A stretch of 11,593 bases of DNA from an uncultured Chitinophagaceae bacterium (GCA_937900675.1 CALCEA010000138.1:1-11593); one strand, 5' to 3'. Shown: positions 1 to 7,460, counted from the first letter of the stretch. Notes: a model not told the origin generated them from the sequence alone. Numbers and translations: made by a program.

Positions 1-119
1 AAGAATTGACTAAAGCAACTATTCGTTGTATACCATTAAATAATGAGCAAGAAGCAGGTAAATGTATTTTAACCGGTAATCCTTCTACTCAAAGGGTATT
101 GTTTGCTAGAGCCTATTAA
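1..119 (+). CDS. proS: Prolyl-tRNA synthetase, C-terminal end (partial)
   Basis: Only the last 38 codons are inside the window, read in the frame starting at base 3 and ending with TAA at 117-119. The peptide contains [21 protein letters not shown] in substance: a GKC(I) segment, a G-x-P turn and the terminal VLFARAY. This is the characteristic C-terminus of the eukaryote/archaeon-like class of prolyl-tRNA synthetase, in which the chain ends in a conserved Tyr. The enzyme charges tRNA-Pro with proline in the cytoplasm. The catalytic class II core and anticodon-binding domain lie upstream, outside the window. truB starts 12 bases after the stop on the same strand, so the two are probably co-transcribed. 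The identification rests on a short tail and should be confirmed with the upstream sequence. Confidence 0.85.
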   Translation, partial: ELTKATIRCIPLNNEQEAGKCILTGNPSTQRVLFARAY

Positions 120-131
120 TGTGTTGCCACA

Positions 132-857
132 ATGGGCTTAAAACAAAAACCAATACCAGCTGCCTTAACGCCTTTTTTAGAAGGTAAAGTTTTATTATTA
201 GACAAACCCATTGGATGGACTTCTTTTAATATGGTGCAGAAAGTGCGTCATTTAACTAAAGTCACTAAGGTTGGACATGCAGGTACATTAGATCCCTTGG
301 CTACGGGTTTATTAATTATTTGCACTGGCAAGTTCACCAAACAAATCAATACTTACATGGGGATGACCAAGGAGTACACGGGAACTTTGGTCATTGGAGC
401 AACCACACCTACTTATGATTTAGAATCTGAGCCTGAAAATTTCCAATCTATTGATCATATTACTGAAGAACAAATAAAAGCTGCAACAAAACAATTTATT
501 GGCCCTATTTTACAAATGCCACCGCAACATTCTGCCATTAAAAAAGATGGAAAAAGATTGTATGAATCAGCAAGACAAGGAATAGAAGTTAAAGTGGATC
601 CTAGACCTATAACCATTGAAAGTTTTGAAATCACCCATATAGATTTACCCAAGATAAATTTTAAAGTGGTTTGTTCAACCGGCACTTATATAAGAAGTTT
701 GGTAAAAGATTTTGGAGATACATTGGGAGTAGGGGCTTATATGAGTGCACTCAGAAGAACAAAGATTGGAGCATTTAATGTGGAAGATGCAATGCAATGG
801 GAAAATTTGCAAAAAGACATAGAGCGATTATTGGCCAACGATTCATTAGAAAGGTAA
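132..857 (+). CDS. truB: tRNA pseudouridine(55) synthase TruB
   Basis: Converts U55 of the tRNA T-loop to pseudouridine. The 241-residue length is normal for a short bacterial TruB. Seen in the sequence: the N-terminal LLLDKPIGWTS motif (about 21-31), which opens the TruB fold, and the catalytic motif GHAGTLDPLATG (about 48-59) with the nucleophilic Asp at residue 54. Further on are the substrate-loop segment PPQHSAIKKDGKRLYE (about 130-145) and STGTYIRSLVKDFG (about 183-196), which matches the conserved C-STGTYIR-L motif. The ATG at 132 gives a complete N-terminus. It lies 12 bases after the proS stop, with no room for a separate promoter, so the two genes are probably one transcript. Its last 12 bases overlap the 3' end of tamL on the other strand. 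Identification is secure from the motifs. Confidence 0.96.
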   Translation: MGLKQKPIPAALTPFLEGKVLLLDKPIGWTSFNMVQKVRHLTKVTKVGHAGTLDPLATGLLIICTGKFTKQINTYMGMTKEYTGTLVIGATTPTYDLESEPENFQSIDHITEEQIKAATKQFIGPILQMPPQHSAIKKDGKRLYESARQGIEVKVDPRPITIESFEITHIDLPKINFKVVCSTGTYIRSLVKDFGDTLGVGAYMSALRRTKIGAFNVEDAMQWENLQKDIERLLANDSLER

Positions 858-3227
858 TCCAATACCAAATTGCCAAGCGTAATTATTTACTTTAATATTA
901 TTAGGTTTTACTTCAGACCACTTAATATTTTTTAAATCCAACCATCCATTATTATTGATTCTTGTTGGGTCCTTCATTTTTAAAGCGTAATCAATTCTGA
1001 CGATAAAATAATTAAAGTCAAATCTTAATCCAGTACCCACACCAATTGCTAAATCTTTATACAATCTATTTAACTGAAATCCTGCTTTTGGATCTGCGTC
1101 CGTATCTCTTGTATTCCAAATATTACCCATATCTGCAAAAAGGGCAGAACCAAGCTTATAAGAACCCCACTGAAATAAGTTAAATCTATATTCAATATTT
1201 GCCTCCAATTGAACATCGCCAAAACGATCAAAATTACTGCTTGTCTTGCTAGTGTCATAAAAATTAGAACTACCCAATCCTAATTGTCTTAAACCCCAAG
1301 CACGCATACTATAAGGGCCTCCTGCTGTAAATTGTTTAAAGAAAGGAAGCGCACCGCCTAAATTTTTATCCTTGCTATAATTATTGCCATAACCGCCCAT
1401 TACTCTGAAAGCCCACTCTGAATAAGCTAGCTTAATAGATTTACGAAGTTCTAATTCAGCTTTGAAATAAGTATAAATATTTTTATTGAGTGAAGGAATG
1501 ATATTGGTGATAGCACCTGCTTCTTCAATACCTATTTTAACAAAATTATGTTGGTTGGTAAATTTTTTAGAAGGAGTTGCATGAGTAAAAGTAAATGTTT
1601 GACTCATTACATTTCCGTCATTGAAAGAAGATCTTAAGAATGGGTTCAATGCTAATAAATTATCCAATTTGGCAAATTTATTTAATTGATACATTTCAAT
1701 ATTAATAGGTTTATAAATGAAAGTTTTTTCTGAAGTATTGGTGGTACTTTTCCATTCATATCCCCAACTTGTAGTAAATGATTTTAATTGGTAGTATTCT
1801 AATCTGTTGATGCTTGATCCATTTAATAAAAAATTGGTTTTTGTAACATAATTCTTGGCATGCTGGTGCTTGAAAAATGGAATTAAAATATTAGGAAAGC
1901 TATAAGTATGTCCAAGATTCCATAGCAAGGTTTGTGCTAATTGGTCTTTGCTATTATTTAAATTTAATTCCACACCCGTTCTCACGCTCGTAATACTTGG
2001 GATAGATTTTTTGGCAACATTTTTATCTCTATAGGTTAAGCTAGTAGAAAGGCCCAATAAATTACCCCCACCTAATTGAGCAGAGTTTTTACTGCCTTCT
2101 ATATCCGCACTAATACTTCTTCTTAAACTTGGCACAAGAAGATAATGTAAATAAACACTATCATTTAATAAGGTCGATCTGGCATCAATTTGTTGCCATG
2201 CCCCTAGACTGCTAAAATTATTTAAGGTTTGAAAAAACTTAGCTTCATTATAGGGTTCTCCAATTGCAATAAAAGATTGTTCTTCAAATATGCTGGTTTT
2301 GAACTTTGGCTTTTTATACAAATGAACAATAGACTTGTACTCTTCCCTAAAAGGCATAGGCTGAGTAATTACTGAATCTGGATTATCATTGATACTTAAA
2401 TCGCTATAAAATAACTGCTTTCCAATAGGGTATACTTTTGTTGAATTTGCATTGCTGTTTCTTAATTGAATACTTATTTTCCATTTTGGATTCGCCAAAT
2501 TGGACTGATTTGCTGTAATTACTTGATCCATCTGAATGAGCGGATCCAAATTTACTTGCAATAATGAAGGGTCTAGGGTATCAATTTCTGCAAAAATCTT
2601 TTCCTTGGTAAAATTATAATATCCATTATTTCTGAATAATTCCACCAATCTATCTAATTCATTATTGATTAATTGATTTGAATATGCATTCCCTTTTTGC
2701 AAATAGGATTGCCGGGTGTTCGCCAAAGCAATTTTTTGTAAACCCGGATCTGATAATTGATAAAAAACCGAATCTATAATTGTTTTTAATTGTAAATCCA
2801 CTTTCATTTGAATAGTGGTTCTATATTCGTTCTTTATGGTATCAATTTGATAACTAGGAGTGATGATTGCATGATTATATCCTTCAGAAGCCAAATAGGA
2901 TTGCATGTAGTTGGTTGACCTGGGGATTCTATCTGATTGGAAATATACAGGTTGAACAAGTGTTTTAAAAAAACCAAATTGTCTAATATATTTTGCCTTT
3001 AAACTATCATCCCAATATGTTTCTAAGGCCAATTGCATTTCTTTTTTGAACTGCTTGCTTTGTTGACCTTCTACAATAATTTCATTCTTGTAAACAAAAG
3101 GAATCTCTTTTGGATAATCGTGTACAATGGCTTTTTTTAGATCAGAACAGCTATTTAATAAAAATATAAGGCCCAATAGGCAATATCTTGAGTAGAATCT
3201 AATATTTTTATTGCTCAGTAATGACAT
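846..3227 (-). CDS. tamL: Translocation and assembly module lipoprotein TamL (BamA/TamA family outer-membrane protein)
   Basis: Omp85-family outer-membrane protein of 793 residues, the Bacteroidota lipoprotein version of TamA. It is expected to work with a TamB-like partner in moving proteins or lipids to the outer membrane. The N-terminus is a lipoprotein signal: a basic start, the hydrophobic stretch CLLGLIFLLN and lipobox LNSC with Cys at 27. The next few hundred residues resemble POTRA repeats, including a segment reading LFRNNGYYNFTKEKIFAEIDT. The second half is beta-barrel-like. Near residue 640 is GGPYSMRAWGLRQLGLGS, the equivalent of the Omp85 (V/I)RG(F/Y) signature, and the chain ends in GIGLPF, with the aromatic C-terminal residue typical of barrels. 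I chose the ATG at 3227. The frame could extend to a TTG at 3254, but that codon overlaps the predicted promoter and the neighbouring gene. tamL is divergent from the RNA methyltransferase gene and convergent with truB. No tamB lies in the window. Confidence 0.92.
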   Translation of the reverse strand: MSLLSNKNIRFYSRYCLLGLIFLLNSCSDLKKAIVHDYPKEIPFVYKNEIIVEGQQSKQFKKEMQLALETYWDDSLKAKYIRQFGFFKTLVQPVYFQSDRIPRSTNYMQSYLASEGYNHAIITPSYQIDTIKNEYRTTIQMKVDLQLKTIIDSVFYQLSDPGLQKIALANTRQSYLQKGNAYSNQLINNELDRLVELFRNNGYYNFTKEKIFAEIDTLDPSLLQVNLDPLIQMDQVITANQSNLANPKWKISIQLRNSNANSTKVYPIGKQLFYSDLSINDNPDSVITQPMPFREEYKSIVHLYKKPKFKTSIFEEQSFIAIGEPYNEAKFFQTLNNFSSLGAWQQIDARSTLLNDSVYLHYLLVPSLRRSISADIEGSKNSAQLGGGNLLGLSTSLTYRDKNVAKKSIPSITSVRTGVELNLNNSKDQLAQTLLWNLGHTYSFPNILIPFFKHQHAKNYVTKTNFLLNGSSINRLEYYQLKSFTTSWGYEWKSTTNTSEKTFIYKPINIEMYQLNKFAKLDNLLALNPFLRSSFNDGNVMSQTFTFTHATPSKKFTNQHNFVKIGIEEAGAITNIIPSLNKNIYTYFKAELELRKSIKLAYSEWAFRVMGGYGNNYSKDKNLGGALPFFKQFTAGGPYSMRAWGLRQLGLGSSNFYDTSKTSSNFDRFGDVQLEANIEYRFNLFQWGSYKLGSALFADMGNIWNTRDTDADPKAGFQLNRLYKDLAIGVGTGLRFDFNYFIVRIDYALKMKDPTRINNNGWLDLKNIKWSEVKPNNIKVNNYAWQFGIGLPF

Positions 3228-3231
3228 AAAG

Positions 3232-3963
3232 ATGATTAGTAAGAATGAGCTCAAATATATCCAATCTTTTGCCCATAAAAAACAATGGGCCCAAGAATCT
3301 GTGTTTATTGTAGAGGGACCTAAATTGGTAGGGGAGCTTTTAGATACTGACTGGGAGGTGGAAGCGGTTTACGGTCTTGAATCATGGGCAAATGAAATGA
3401 ACAAGCCCATCGCTCATTTTACAATAGTTTCTGAAGAAGAATTGGAGAGAATGAGTTTATTGCAGCAGCCCAATCAGGTGATCGCTTTAGTAAAGAAGAA
3501 GCAGTTTGATTCAGCATTACACTTTAAAGGAAATTTAACTTTAATATTAGATGGCATTCAGGATCCAGGAAACCTAGGTACAATTATTAGAACTTTTGAT
3601 TGGTTTGGTGGAACTCAAATAATTGTCACAGAAGATACTGCTGGCTTTTATAATCCTAAAGTGATTCAAAGTACTATGGGAAGTTTTTTAAGGGTTAGAG
3701 TAGAAGTTGTTGATGATATTAAAGCCTTATTGTCCGAGCAAAAACTACCAATTTACGGAGCACTCTTAGAAGGGAAATCCATCTATCAAACCCAATTTCA
3801 AAAAGAAGGATTTTTGATTATTGGAAATGAATCAAAAGGTATTAGATCAACTTTGCAGCCATTGATCAAAGAGGCTATCTCTATTCCAAAATTTGGCGAA
3901 GCAGAATCTTTAAATGCTGCAGTAGCTACGGGGATTATTTTATCTCATTGGAAGGCCCAATAA
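3232..3963 (+). CDS. TrmH/SpoU-family RNA 2'-O-methyltransferase
   Basis: SAM-dependent methyltransferase of the SPOUT (alpha/beta knot) class, which methylates ribose 2'-OH groups in rRNA or tRNA. With the ATG at 3232 it is 243 residues long. The N-terminal part (about 1-90) begins ISKNELKYIQSFAHKK and contains VFIVEGPKLV, the substrate-binding domain seen in 23S rRNA methyltransferases such as RlmB and TsnR. The three SpoU motifs follow in order: DPGNLGTIIRT (111-121) with Asn114 and Arg120, IIGNESKGI (196-204) with Glu200, and IPKFGEAESLNAAVATGI (218-235) with Ser226 and Asn228. The target nucleotide cannot be told from sequence alone. A TTG 21 bases further upstream keeps the frame open but would overlap tamL, so the ATG is preferred. 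The stop codon directly abuts the stop of the convergent permease gene. Confidence 0.93.
   Translation: MISKNELKYIQSFAHKKQWAQESVFIVEGPKLVGELLDTDWEVEAVYGLESWANEMNKPIAHFTIVSEEELERMSLLQQPNQVIALVKKKQFDSALHFKGNLTLILDGIQDPGNLGTIIRTFDWFGGTQIIVTEDTAGFYNPKVIQSTMGSFLRVRVEVVDDIKALLSEQKLPIYGALLEGKSIYQTQFQKEGFLIIGNESKGIRSTLQPLIKEAISIPKFGEAESLNAAVATGIILSHWKAQ
3252..3285 (-). promoter_or_regulatory. Candidate tamL promoter (TTG-N23-TAnnTTTG)
   Basis: On the minus strand TATATTTG (plus 3252-3259) matches the Bacteroidota -7 box TAnnTTTG exactly. A TTG at 3283-3285 lies 23 bases upstream, within the TTG-N17-23-TAnnTTTG arrangement known from Flavobacterium. Transcription would start near 3246, leaving a leader of roughly 20 bases before the ATG at 3227. 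The whole element lies inside the first codons of the divergent RNA methyltransferase gene. This is a motif match only; AT-rich DNA produces some by chance, but position and spacing both fit. Confidence 0.6.
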
Positions 3964-5187
3964 TTAATCAAATCGAATGGTCTTTGCTGGACTTATTTTA
4001 TTAATCCAAATTGTGGGGATTAAAAAAGAGATATAGCTCACTACTGCTGTTCCTATAATTACCAGAATAATTTGAATGGGGATGATTTTTATTGGCAATG
4101 TCTTCATGAAATAGGCAGTCTCGTCAAGCTGAATCCAACCTGTATAGTATTGAAGTAGAGACAAGCCAATTCCAATTACCGATCCTATTGCAATTCCCAT
4201 CCAATTAATAAAGCTTACTTGGTATAAAAATACTTTTCTGATAAATTGTTCGTCTGCTCCCATTGCGCTCAGTGTGCCAATCATATGCACTCTTTCTAAG
4301 ATTAGAATAAACAAACAGGTTAATAAGTTCACTACAGCAATAATCAACATAATGGTTACTGCTACATTTCTATTGACTGTTTGAACGCCAATCCAATCAA
4401 AGATCTGAGGATAGTCTTCTTCAATTCTGGTTGCTACGGTATTAGGAGGGCAAATGGCTTGTATTTTTTTCTGAATGAACTCGGCATTGGCGTTTTCATG
4501 TAATTGAATGCTATAACCACTTATCTCGGTGCTTTCTACATTCATTAATTGCAAAACAGTTAAATCAATAAAAATAAATTGTGCATCATATTCTTCAATT
4601 CCTGAATGGTAAATACCCTTTACTTTAAATTTTCTTTCCTGAACTTTACCGTTTTGTAAAAAATTGACTCTCACTACAGAGCCAATGCTTGCACCAATTT
4701 TGTTAGCAATTTCTTGTGACAAGACTGTTTCATCATTCTTTTCAATTAACAATTCCCTCAGATTTGAACTAGTTTGCAAAAAAGGAATAGACTGCCTTTT
4801 GTTCATTCCTTTTACAATGATGCCTTCCATTTCTTTTTCATATGCAATCACAGCCGTTTGAGTGGCATAAGGCTGTACACTCTTCACTTCTGGTAATTGT
4901 TGTATGGTATTCAATAATTGGGCAGATTCATTGAGGACATTTCCATTGATAGGGTTGATTCTTATGCTTCCCCAAAACTGATAAACTTTCTGAGCAATTT
5001 GTTCTTGAAAACCATTCACTATGGAAAAAGTGAGTATAATGGCCGCTATGCTTATTGAAGTAGCAGCAATAGAGAGCTTCACAATAAAACTCGTATTGCT
5101 TTTGCTTTTTTGGAAGCTCATTCTTTTTGCTATTTCAAAAGCGGTATTCAAATGGGTTATTTTTTTCAAATCTAACTTATTTATCAT
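3964..5187 (-). CDS. FtsX/LolC-E-type ABC transporter permease (putative lipoprotein-releasing system)
   Basis: Inner-membrane permease of the MacB/FtsX superfamily, 407 residues, with the four-helix layout of LolC and LolE. After an N-terminal AFEIAKRM segment there is one membrane helix (about 36-58), then a long periplasmic domain (about 60-270). Three helices follow near 276-297, 325-347 and 369-393. The loop ILERVHMIGTLSAMGA (about 296-311) matches the cytoplasmic coupling-helix region that contacts the ATPase, and the C-terminus SPAKTIRFD matches the family's usual PA-x-x-LR ending. In Lol systems such permeases extract lipoproteins from the inner membrane for transfer to LolA; that role here is inferred from the family. 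No ATP-binding subunit lies nearby, so it must pair with one encoded elsewhere. The ATG at 5187 gives the usual start. It is divergent from the T9SS plug gene, with 50 bases between the start codons. Confidence 0.85.
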   Translation of the reverse strand: MINKLDLKKITHLNTAFEIAKRMSFQKSKSNTSFIVKLSIAATSISIAAIILTFSIVNGFQEQIAQKVYQFWGSIRINPINGNVLNESAQLLNTIQQLPEVKSVQPYATQTAVIAYEKEMEGIIVKGMNKRQSIPFLQTSSNLRELLIEKNDETVLSQEIANKIGASIGSVVRVNFLQNGKVQERKFKVKGIYHSGIEEYDAQFIFIDLTVLQLMNVESTEISGYSIQLHENANAEFIQKKIQAICPPNTVATRIEEDYPQIFDWIGVQTVNRNVAVTIMLIIAVVNLLTCLFILILERVHMIGTLSAMGADEQFIRKVFLYQVSFINWMGIAIGSVIGIGLSLLQYYTGWIQLDETAYFMKTLPIKIIPIQIILVIIGTAVVSYISFLIPTIWINKISPAKTIRFD

Positions 5188-5208
5188 AATATATTATGAA
5201 ATATGGCC

Positions 5209-5216
5209 TAGTTTCG
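5209..5216 (+). promoter_or_regulatory. Weak candidate -7 box for the T9SS plug-family gene
   Basis: TAGTTTCG matches TAnnTTTG with one mismatch and sits 21 bases before the ATG at 5238, in the 50-base divergent spacer. No convincing TTG box lies 17-23 bases upstream, so the call is tentative. I found no comparable box for the permease gene on the other strand. Confidence 0.3.
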
Positions 5217-5237
5217 TAATGAAATAAAGAAGATAGA

Positions 5238-6509
5238 ATGAATAAGGCTTTGATTTTTTTATGGCTTCTTTTTATGCAGACGAACTTGTTTGCTCAATTC
5301 AATCCGGATCAAAGTTTGGATAGTTCGATTCATACTATTTTGGTGCATCCTGAAGGAAGGCCTAGGGATTTACCTATTATTGGATTAAATGATCCTGGTG
5401 TATTGACCATTAGCTTTGATGATTTCAATTTTAGCTATCAAAATTATTTTTATAGTATTGAATTAGTAGATGATCAATGGCAGCCTGTTCCCATCAGTCC
5501 TTTTGAGTATACTACTGGTTTTGCTCAAAACAAGATCAATATATTTAATGTATCCTCTATTGCTATTCAACCTTATTATCATTATCAATTTAATATTCCT
5601 AATCAACAATGTAAACCCACTAAAGCAGGTAATTATATTTTGAAGATTTTTAAAGACGGCAATCCTTCTAATGTAGTTTTCACCAGAAGGTTTTATGTGG
5701 TCAATTCCTTAATTGGTGTATATGGTTCTGTTCAAGAACCTTTTGATGGAGCTATTTCTAGAACACATCAAAAAATACAATTGAGTTTAGATGTAAAGCA
5801 ATTGTCTTATTTCCAACCAGATCAAATTAAAGTAGTGGTTATTCAAAATCATCGTTTGAATGACGCTAAAATAATAACGGAACCTAGTTTTATTAGAGGC
5901 AATCAAATTGAATTCAATAGTGATCGAGATTTTATTTTCCCTGGTGGCAATGAAGCGAGATGGTTGGATTTACAAAGTTTAAGATTAAGATCGGATCGGG
6001 TTCAGCAACTAGATATGCAGGGGGGATTGACCAAAGTGATTGTAAAGCCTGATTTTTCAAAAGCCCAATCCCCATATTTTACTTTTAATGATTTAAATGG
6101 CGCATTTATTATTAGCAATTCAGAATCCTTGCAGAGTGAATACCAAAACGACTATGCAAATGTGTTATTTACTTATAAGCCACCAAATGGTATACCTTAT
6201 GTTGGCCACAAATTGTACTTAATGGGTGATCTAACTCAAAACAAATTAAATAGTGGATCAGAGATGCAGTTTAATGGATTGAAAGGGGTGTATGAAAAAA
6301 CCATGCTTTTAAAACAGGGTTATTATAGTTATCAATACATATTAAGGGATCAAGAAAAGCCAATTCCTATGGATGATTTTAAGGAAACAGAAGGGGATCA
6401 TTGGGAGACAGAAAATAGTTATACCATCTTTGTTTACTATACGGCTCCTGGGGCTAGATATCCTATGATTGCCGGTTTTTCTACCATAAATTCAAGACAA
6501 AATTGGTAG
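5238..6509 (+). CDS. Type IX secretion system plug-family protein (DUF5103)
   Basis: Exported protein of 423 residues that I recognise as the DUF5103 family, whose Flavobacterium johnsoniae member was found as the periplasmic plug of the SprA translocon. The N-terminus is a clear Sec signal peptide: MNKA, a hydrophobic run LIFLWLLFMQ, then cleavage after LFA at about residue 19. The first mature part carries family features such as PRDLPIIGLNDPGVLTISFDD, followed by a Phe/Tyr-rich beta-sandwich. The C-terminal third (from about 305) contains VLFTYKPPNG and a beta-rich region ending with YTIFVYYTAPGARYPMIAGFST. There is no C-terminal T9SS sorting domain, consistent with a machinery component rather than a secreted cargo. 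It stands apart from other secretion genes here. The SRP RNA promoter begins within about 20 bases of its stop codon. The family call is firm; the plug function is inferred by homology. Confidence 0.85.
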   Translation: MNKALIFLWLLFMQTNLFAQFNPDQSLDSSIHTILVHPEGRPRDLPIIGLNDPGVLTISFDDFNFSYQNYFYSIELVDDQWQPVPISPFEYTTGFAQNKINIFNVSSIAIQPYYHYQFNIPNQQCKPTKAGNYILKIFKDGNPSNVVFTRRFYVVNSLIGVYGSVQEPFDGAISRTHQKIQLSLDVKQLSYFQPDQIKVVVIQNHRLNDAKIITEPSFIRGNQIEFNSDRDFIFPGGNEARWLDLQSLRLRSDRVQQLDMQGGLTKVIVKPDFSKAQSPYFTFNDLNGAFIISNSESLQSEYQNDYANVLFTYKPPNGIPYVGHKLYLMGDLTQNKLNSGSEMQFNGLKGVYEKTMLLKQGYYSYQYILRDQEKPIPMDDFKETEGDHWETENSYTIFVYYTAPGARYPMIAGFSTINSRQNW

Positions 6510-6529
6510 GATTATCCCTTGGCTTTTTG

Positions 6530-6537
6530 TACCTTTG
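6530..6537 (+). promoter_or_regulatory. Promoter -7 box for the SRP RNA gene
   Basis: TACCTTTG matches TAnnTTTG exactly and ends 4-5 bases before the predicted 5' end of the SRP RNA, the usual distance from a Bacteroidota -7 box to the start site. A TTG at 6503-6505 lies 24 bases upstream, one base outside the 17-23 range, inside the last codons of the preceding gene. Confidence 0.7.
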
Positions 6538-6540
6538 CAG

Positions 6541-6638
6541 CGGCAGGTCTTGCACGACCAGCTCCTGCTGAACCTCCCCAGGACAGGAATGTAGCAAGGA
6601 TAGGCGGTTGTAGCGGTGCGATGTAAGTAGCCTGCCAC
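6541..6638 (+). ncRNA. ffs: Signal recognition particle RNA, small bacterial (4.5S) type
   Basis: About 98 bases that fold as the single long hairpin of bacterial 4.5S RNA. It binds Ffh and targets nascent membrane and secreted proteins to FtsY. The ends pair as GGCAGG (6542-6547) with CCTGCC (6631-6636), followed by CTTGCA (6549-6554) with TGTAAG (6622-6627). The apical domain is diagnostic: ACA, tetraloop GGAA (6586-6589), TGT, then AGCA (6593-6596) as the 3' side of the Ffh-binding internal loop, opposite CAGG. Compared with E. coli the closing stem is ACA/UGU rather than UCC/GGA, a compensated change. A perfect -7 box lies just upstream and a strong terminator just downstream, so it is an independent transcription unit between two protein genes. 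The exact ends are estimates. Confidence 0.94.
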
Positions 6639-6673
6639 TTTTTATATTTTTTAGATAGAAAGTGGCTTTTTTT
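6634..6673 (+). terminator. Intrinsic terminator of the SRP RNA gene
   Basis: GCCACTTT (6634-6641) pairs perfectly with AAAGTGGC (6659-6666) across a 17-base AT-rich loop, followed by a run of seven T. The first three bases of the stem are also the last three paired bases of the SRP RNA terminal helix, so the mature RNA and the terminator hairpin compete for them. Confidence 0.88.
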
Positions 6674-6716
6674 ATTGTAGATTTATCTAGACTAATCAAA
6701 CTATAAACCAACCCTT

Positions 6717-7367
6717 ATGAAATTTTTTATCGACACTGGCAATTTGGCTCAAATCAAAGAAGCTAATGAATTAGGTATCTTAGACGGTGTTACTACCAAT
6801 CCTTCTTTAATGGCTCAAGTGGGTGTTAAAGGAGAAGCTGCCATTGCTGCTCATTATAAAGCTATTTGTGAAATTGTAAATGGTGATATTAGTGCGGAAG
6901 TTTTATCTACCGATTTTGCTACAATGGTGGAAGAAGGAAAAAAATTAGCTGCAATTCATCCAAATATTGTTGTGAAAGTTCCCATGATTAAAGATGGTAT
7001 TAAAGCCATTAAATGGTTTACCGATAATGGTATTCGCACTAACTGTACTTTAGTATTCTCTGCTGGTCAAGCTATTTTGGCTGCTAAAGCTGGCGCGACT
7101 TATGTATCTCCTTTTATTGGTAGAATTGATGATAGTTCTTGGGATGGTATGGAATTAATTAGCCAAATCCGTCATATTTATGATGTACAAGGTTTCCAAA
7201 CACAAATCTTAGCAGCTTCTATCAGAAATGCTTTACACATTGTAAAAGCTGCTGAAGCGGGTGCTGATGTTTGTACTTGTCCATTAGATTCAATCTTAGG
7301 TTTATTAAAACATCCTTTGACAGATATTGGATTAGCTAAGTTTTTAGAAGATGCTAAGAAAATGTAA
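6717..7367 (+). CDS. tal: Transaldolase, small TalC/MipB type
   Basis: Class I aldolase of the pentose phosphate pathway that transfers a dihydroxyacetone unit between sedoheptulose-7-phosphate and glyceraldehyde-3-phosphate. The 216-residue length fits the compact TalC/fructose-6-phosphate aldolase family. Motifs: FFIDTGNLAQIKEA at the N-terminus, GVTTNPSLM (24-32), the Schiff-base lysine Lys87 in IVVKVPM, NCTLVFSAGQA (109-119) and GRIDD (135-139). Two positions separate transaldolases from fructose-6-phosphate aldolases. Here residue 61 is Glu (in SAEV), where the aldolases have Gln, and residue 133 is Phe (in SPFIGR), where they have Tyr. Both favour true transaldolase activity. The gene follows the SRP RNA terminator with a 43-base leader. 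A weak TAGATTTA box at 6678-6685 may be its promoter, but no -33 partner is evident. A strong terminator follows. Confidence 0.95.
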   Translation: MKFFIDTGNLAQIKEANELGILDGVTTNPSLMAQVGVKGEAAIAAHYKAICEIVNGDISAEVLSTDFATMVEEGKKLAAIHPNIVVKVPMIKDGIKAIKWFTDNGIRTNCTLVFSAGQAILAAKAGATYVSPFIGRIDDSSWDGMELISQIRHIYDVQGFQTQILAASIRNALHIVKAAEAGADVCTCPLDSILGLLKHPLTDIGLAKFLEDAKKM

Positions 7368-7390
7368 GAGTAAAAAATCTATTGTATATA

Positions 7391-7424
7391 AAAGAGAGGG
7401 CCCCTTTAAGGAGCCCTCTCTTTT
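7391..7424. terminator. Bidirectional intrinsic terminator between tal and alkD
   Basis: An 11-base perfect stem, AAAGAGAGGGC (7391-7401) with GCCCTCTCTTT (7413-7423), encloses a loop that can pair further (CCT/AGG). T-rich tracts follow on both strands, so it can end the plus-strand tal transcript and the minus-strand alkD transcript. A second, purely A/T hairpin (7434-7441 with 7451-7458) lies just beyond it and may help on the minus side. Confidence 0.85.
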
Positions 7425-7460
7425 TATAAAGGATTTATTTATTCTTAATATAAATAAACA

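Noticed and set aside
3211..3254. Longer versions of both tamL and the RNA methyltransferase starting at TTG codons (minus 3254, plus 3211), giving a 44-base overlap.
   Set aside because: Each frame has an ATG further in with a family-typical N-terminus. The TTG at 3254 also lies within the predicted tamL promoter and upstream of its expected start site.
6481..6711. A 76-codon open frame on the minus strand across the SRP RNA.
   Set aside because: It is antisense to a well-supported structured RNA and has no recognisable protein features.
7434..7458. A/T-only hairpin TTTATTTA ... TAAATAAA next to the bidirectional terminator.
   Set aside because: Eight A/T pairs in AT-rich DNA can easily arise by chance; it may help termination of alkD but is not supported as a separate feature.
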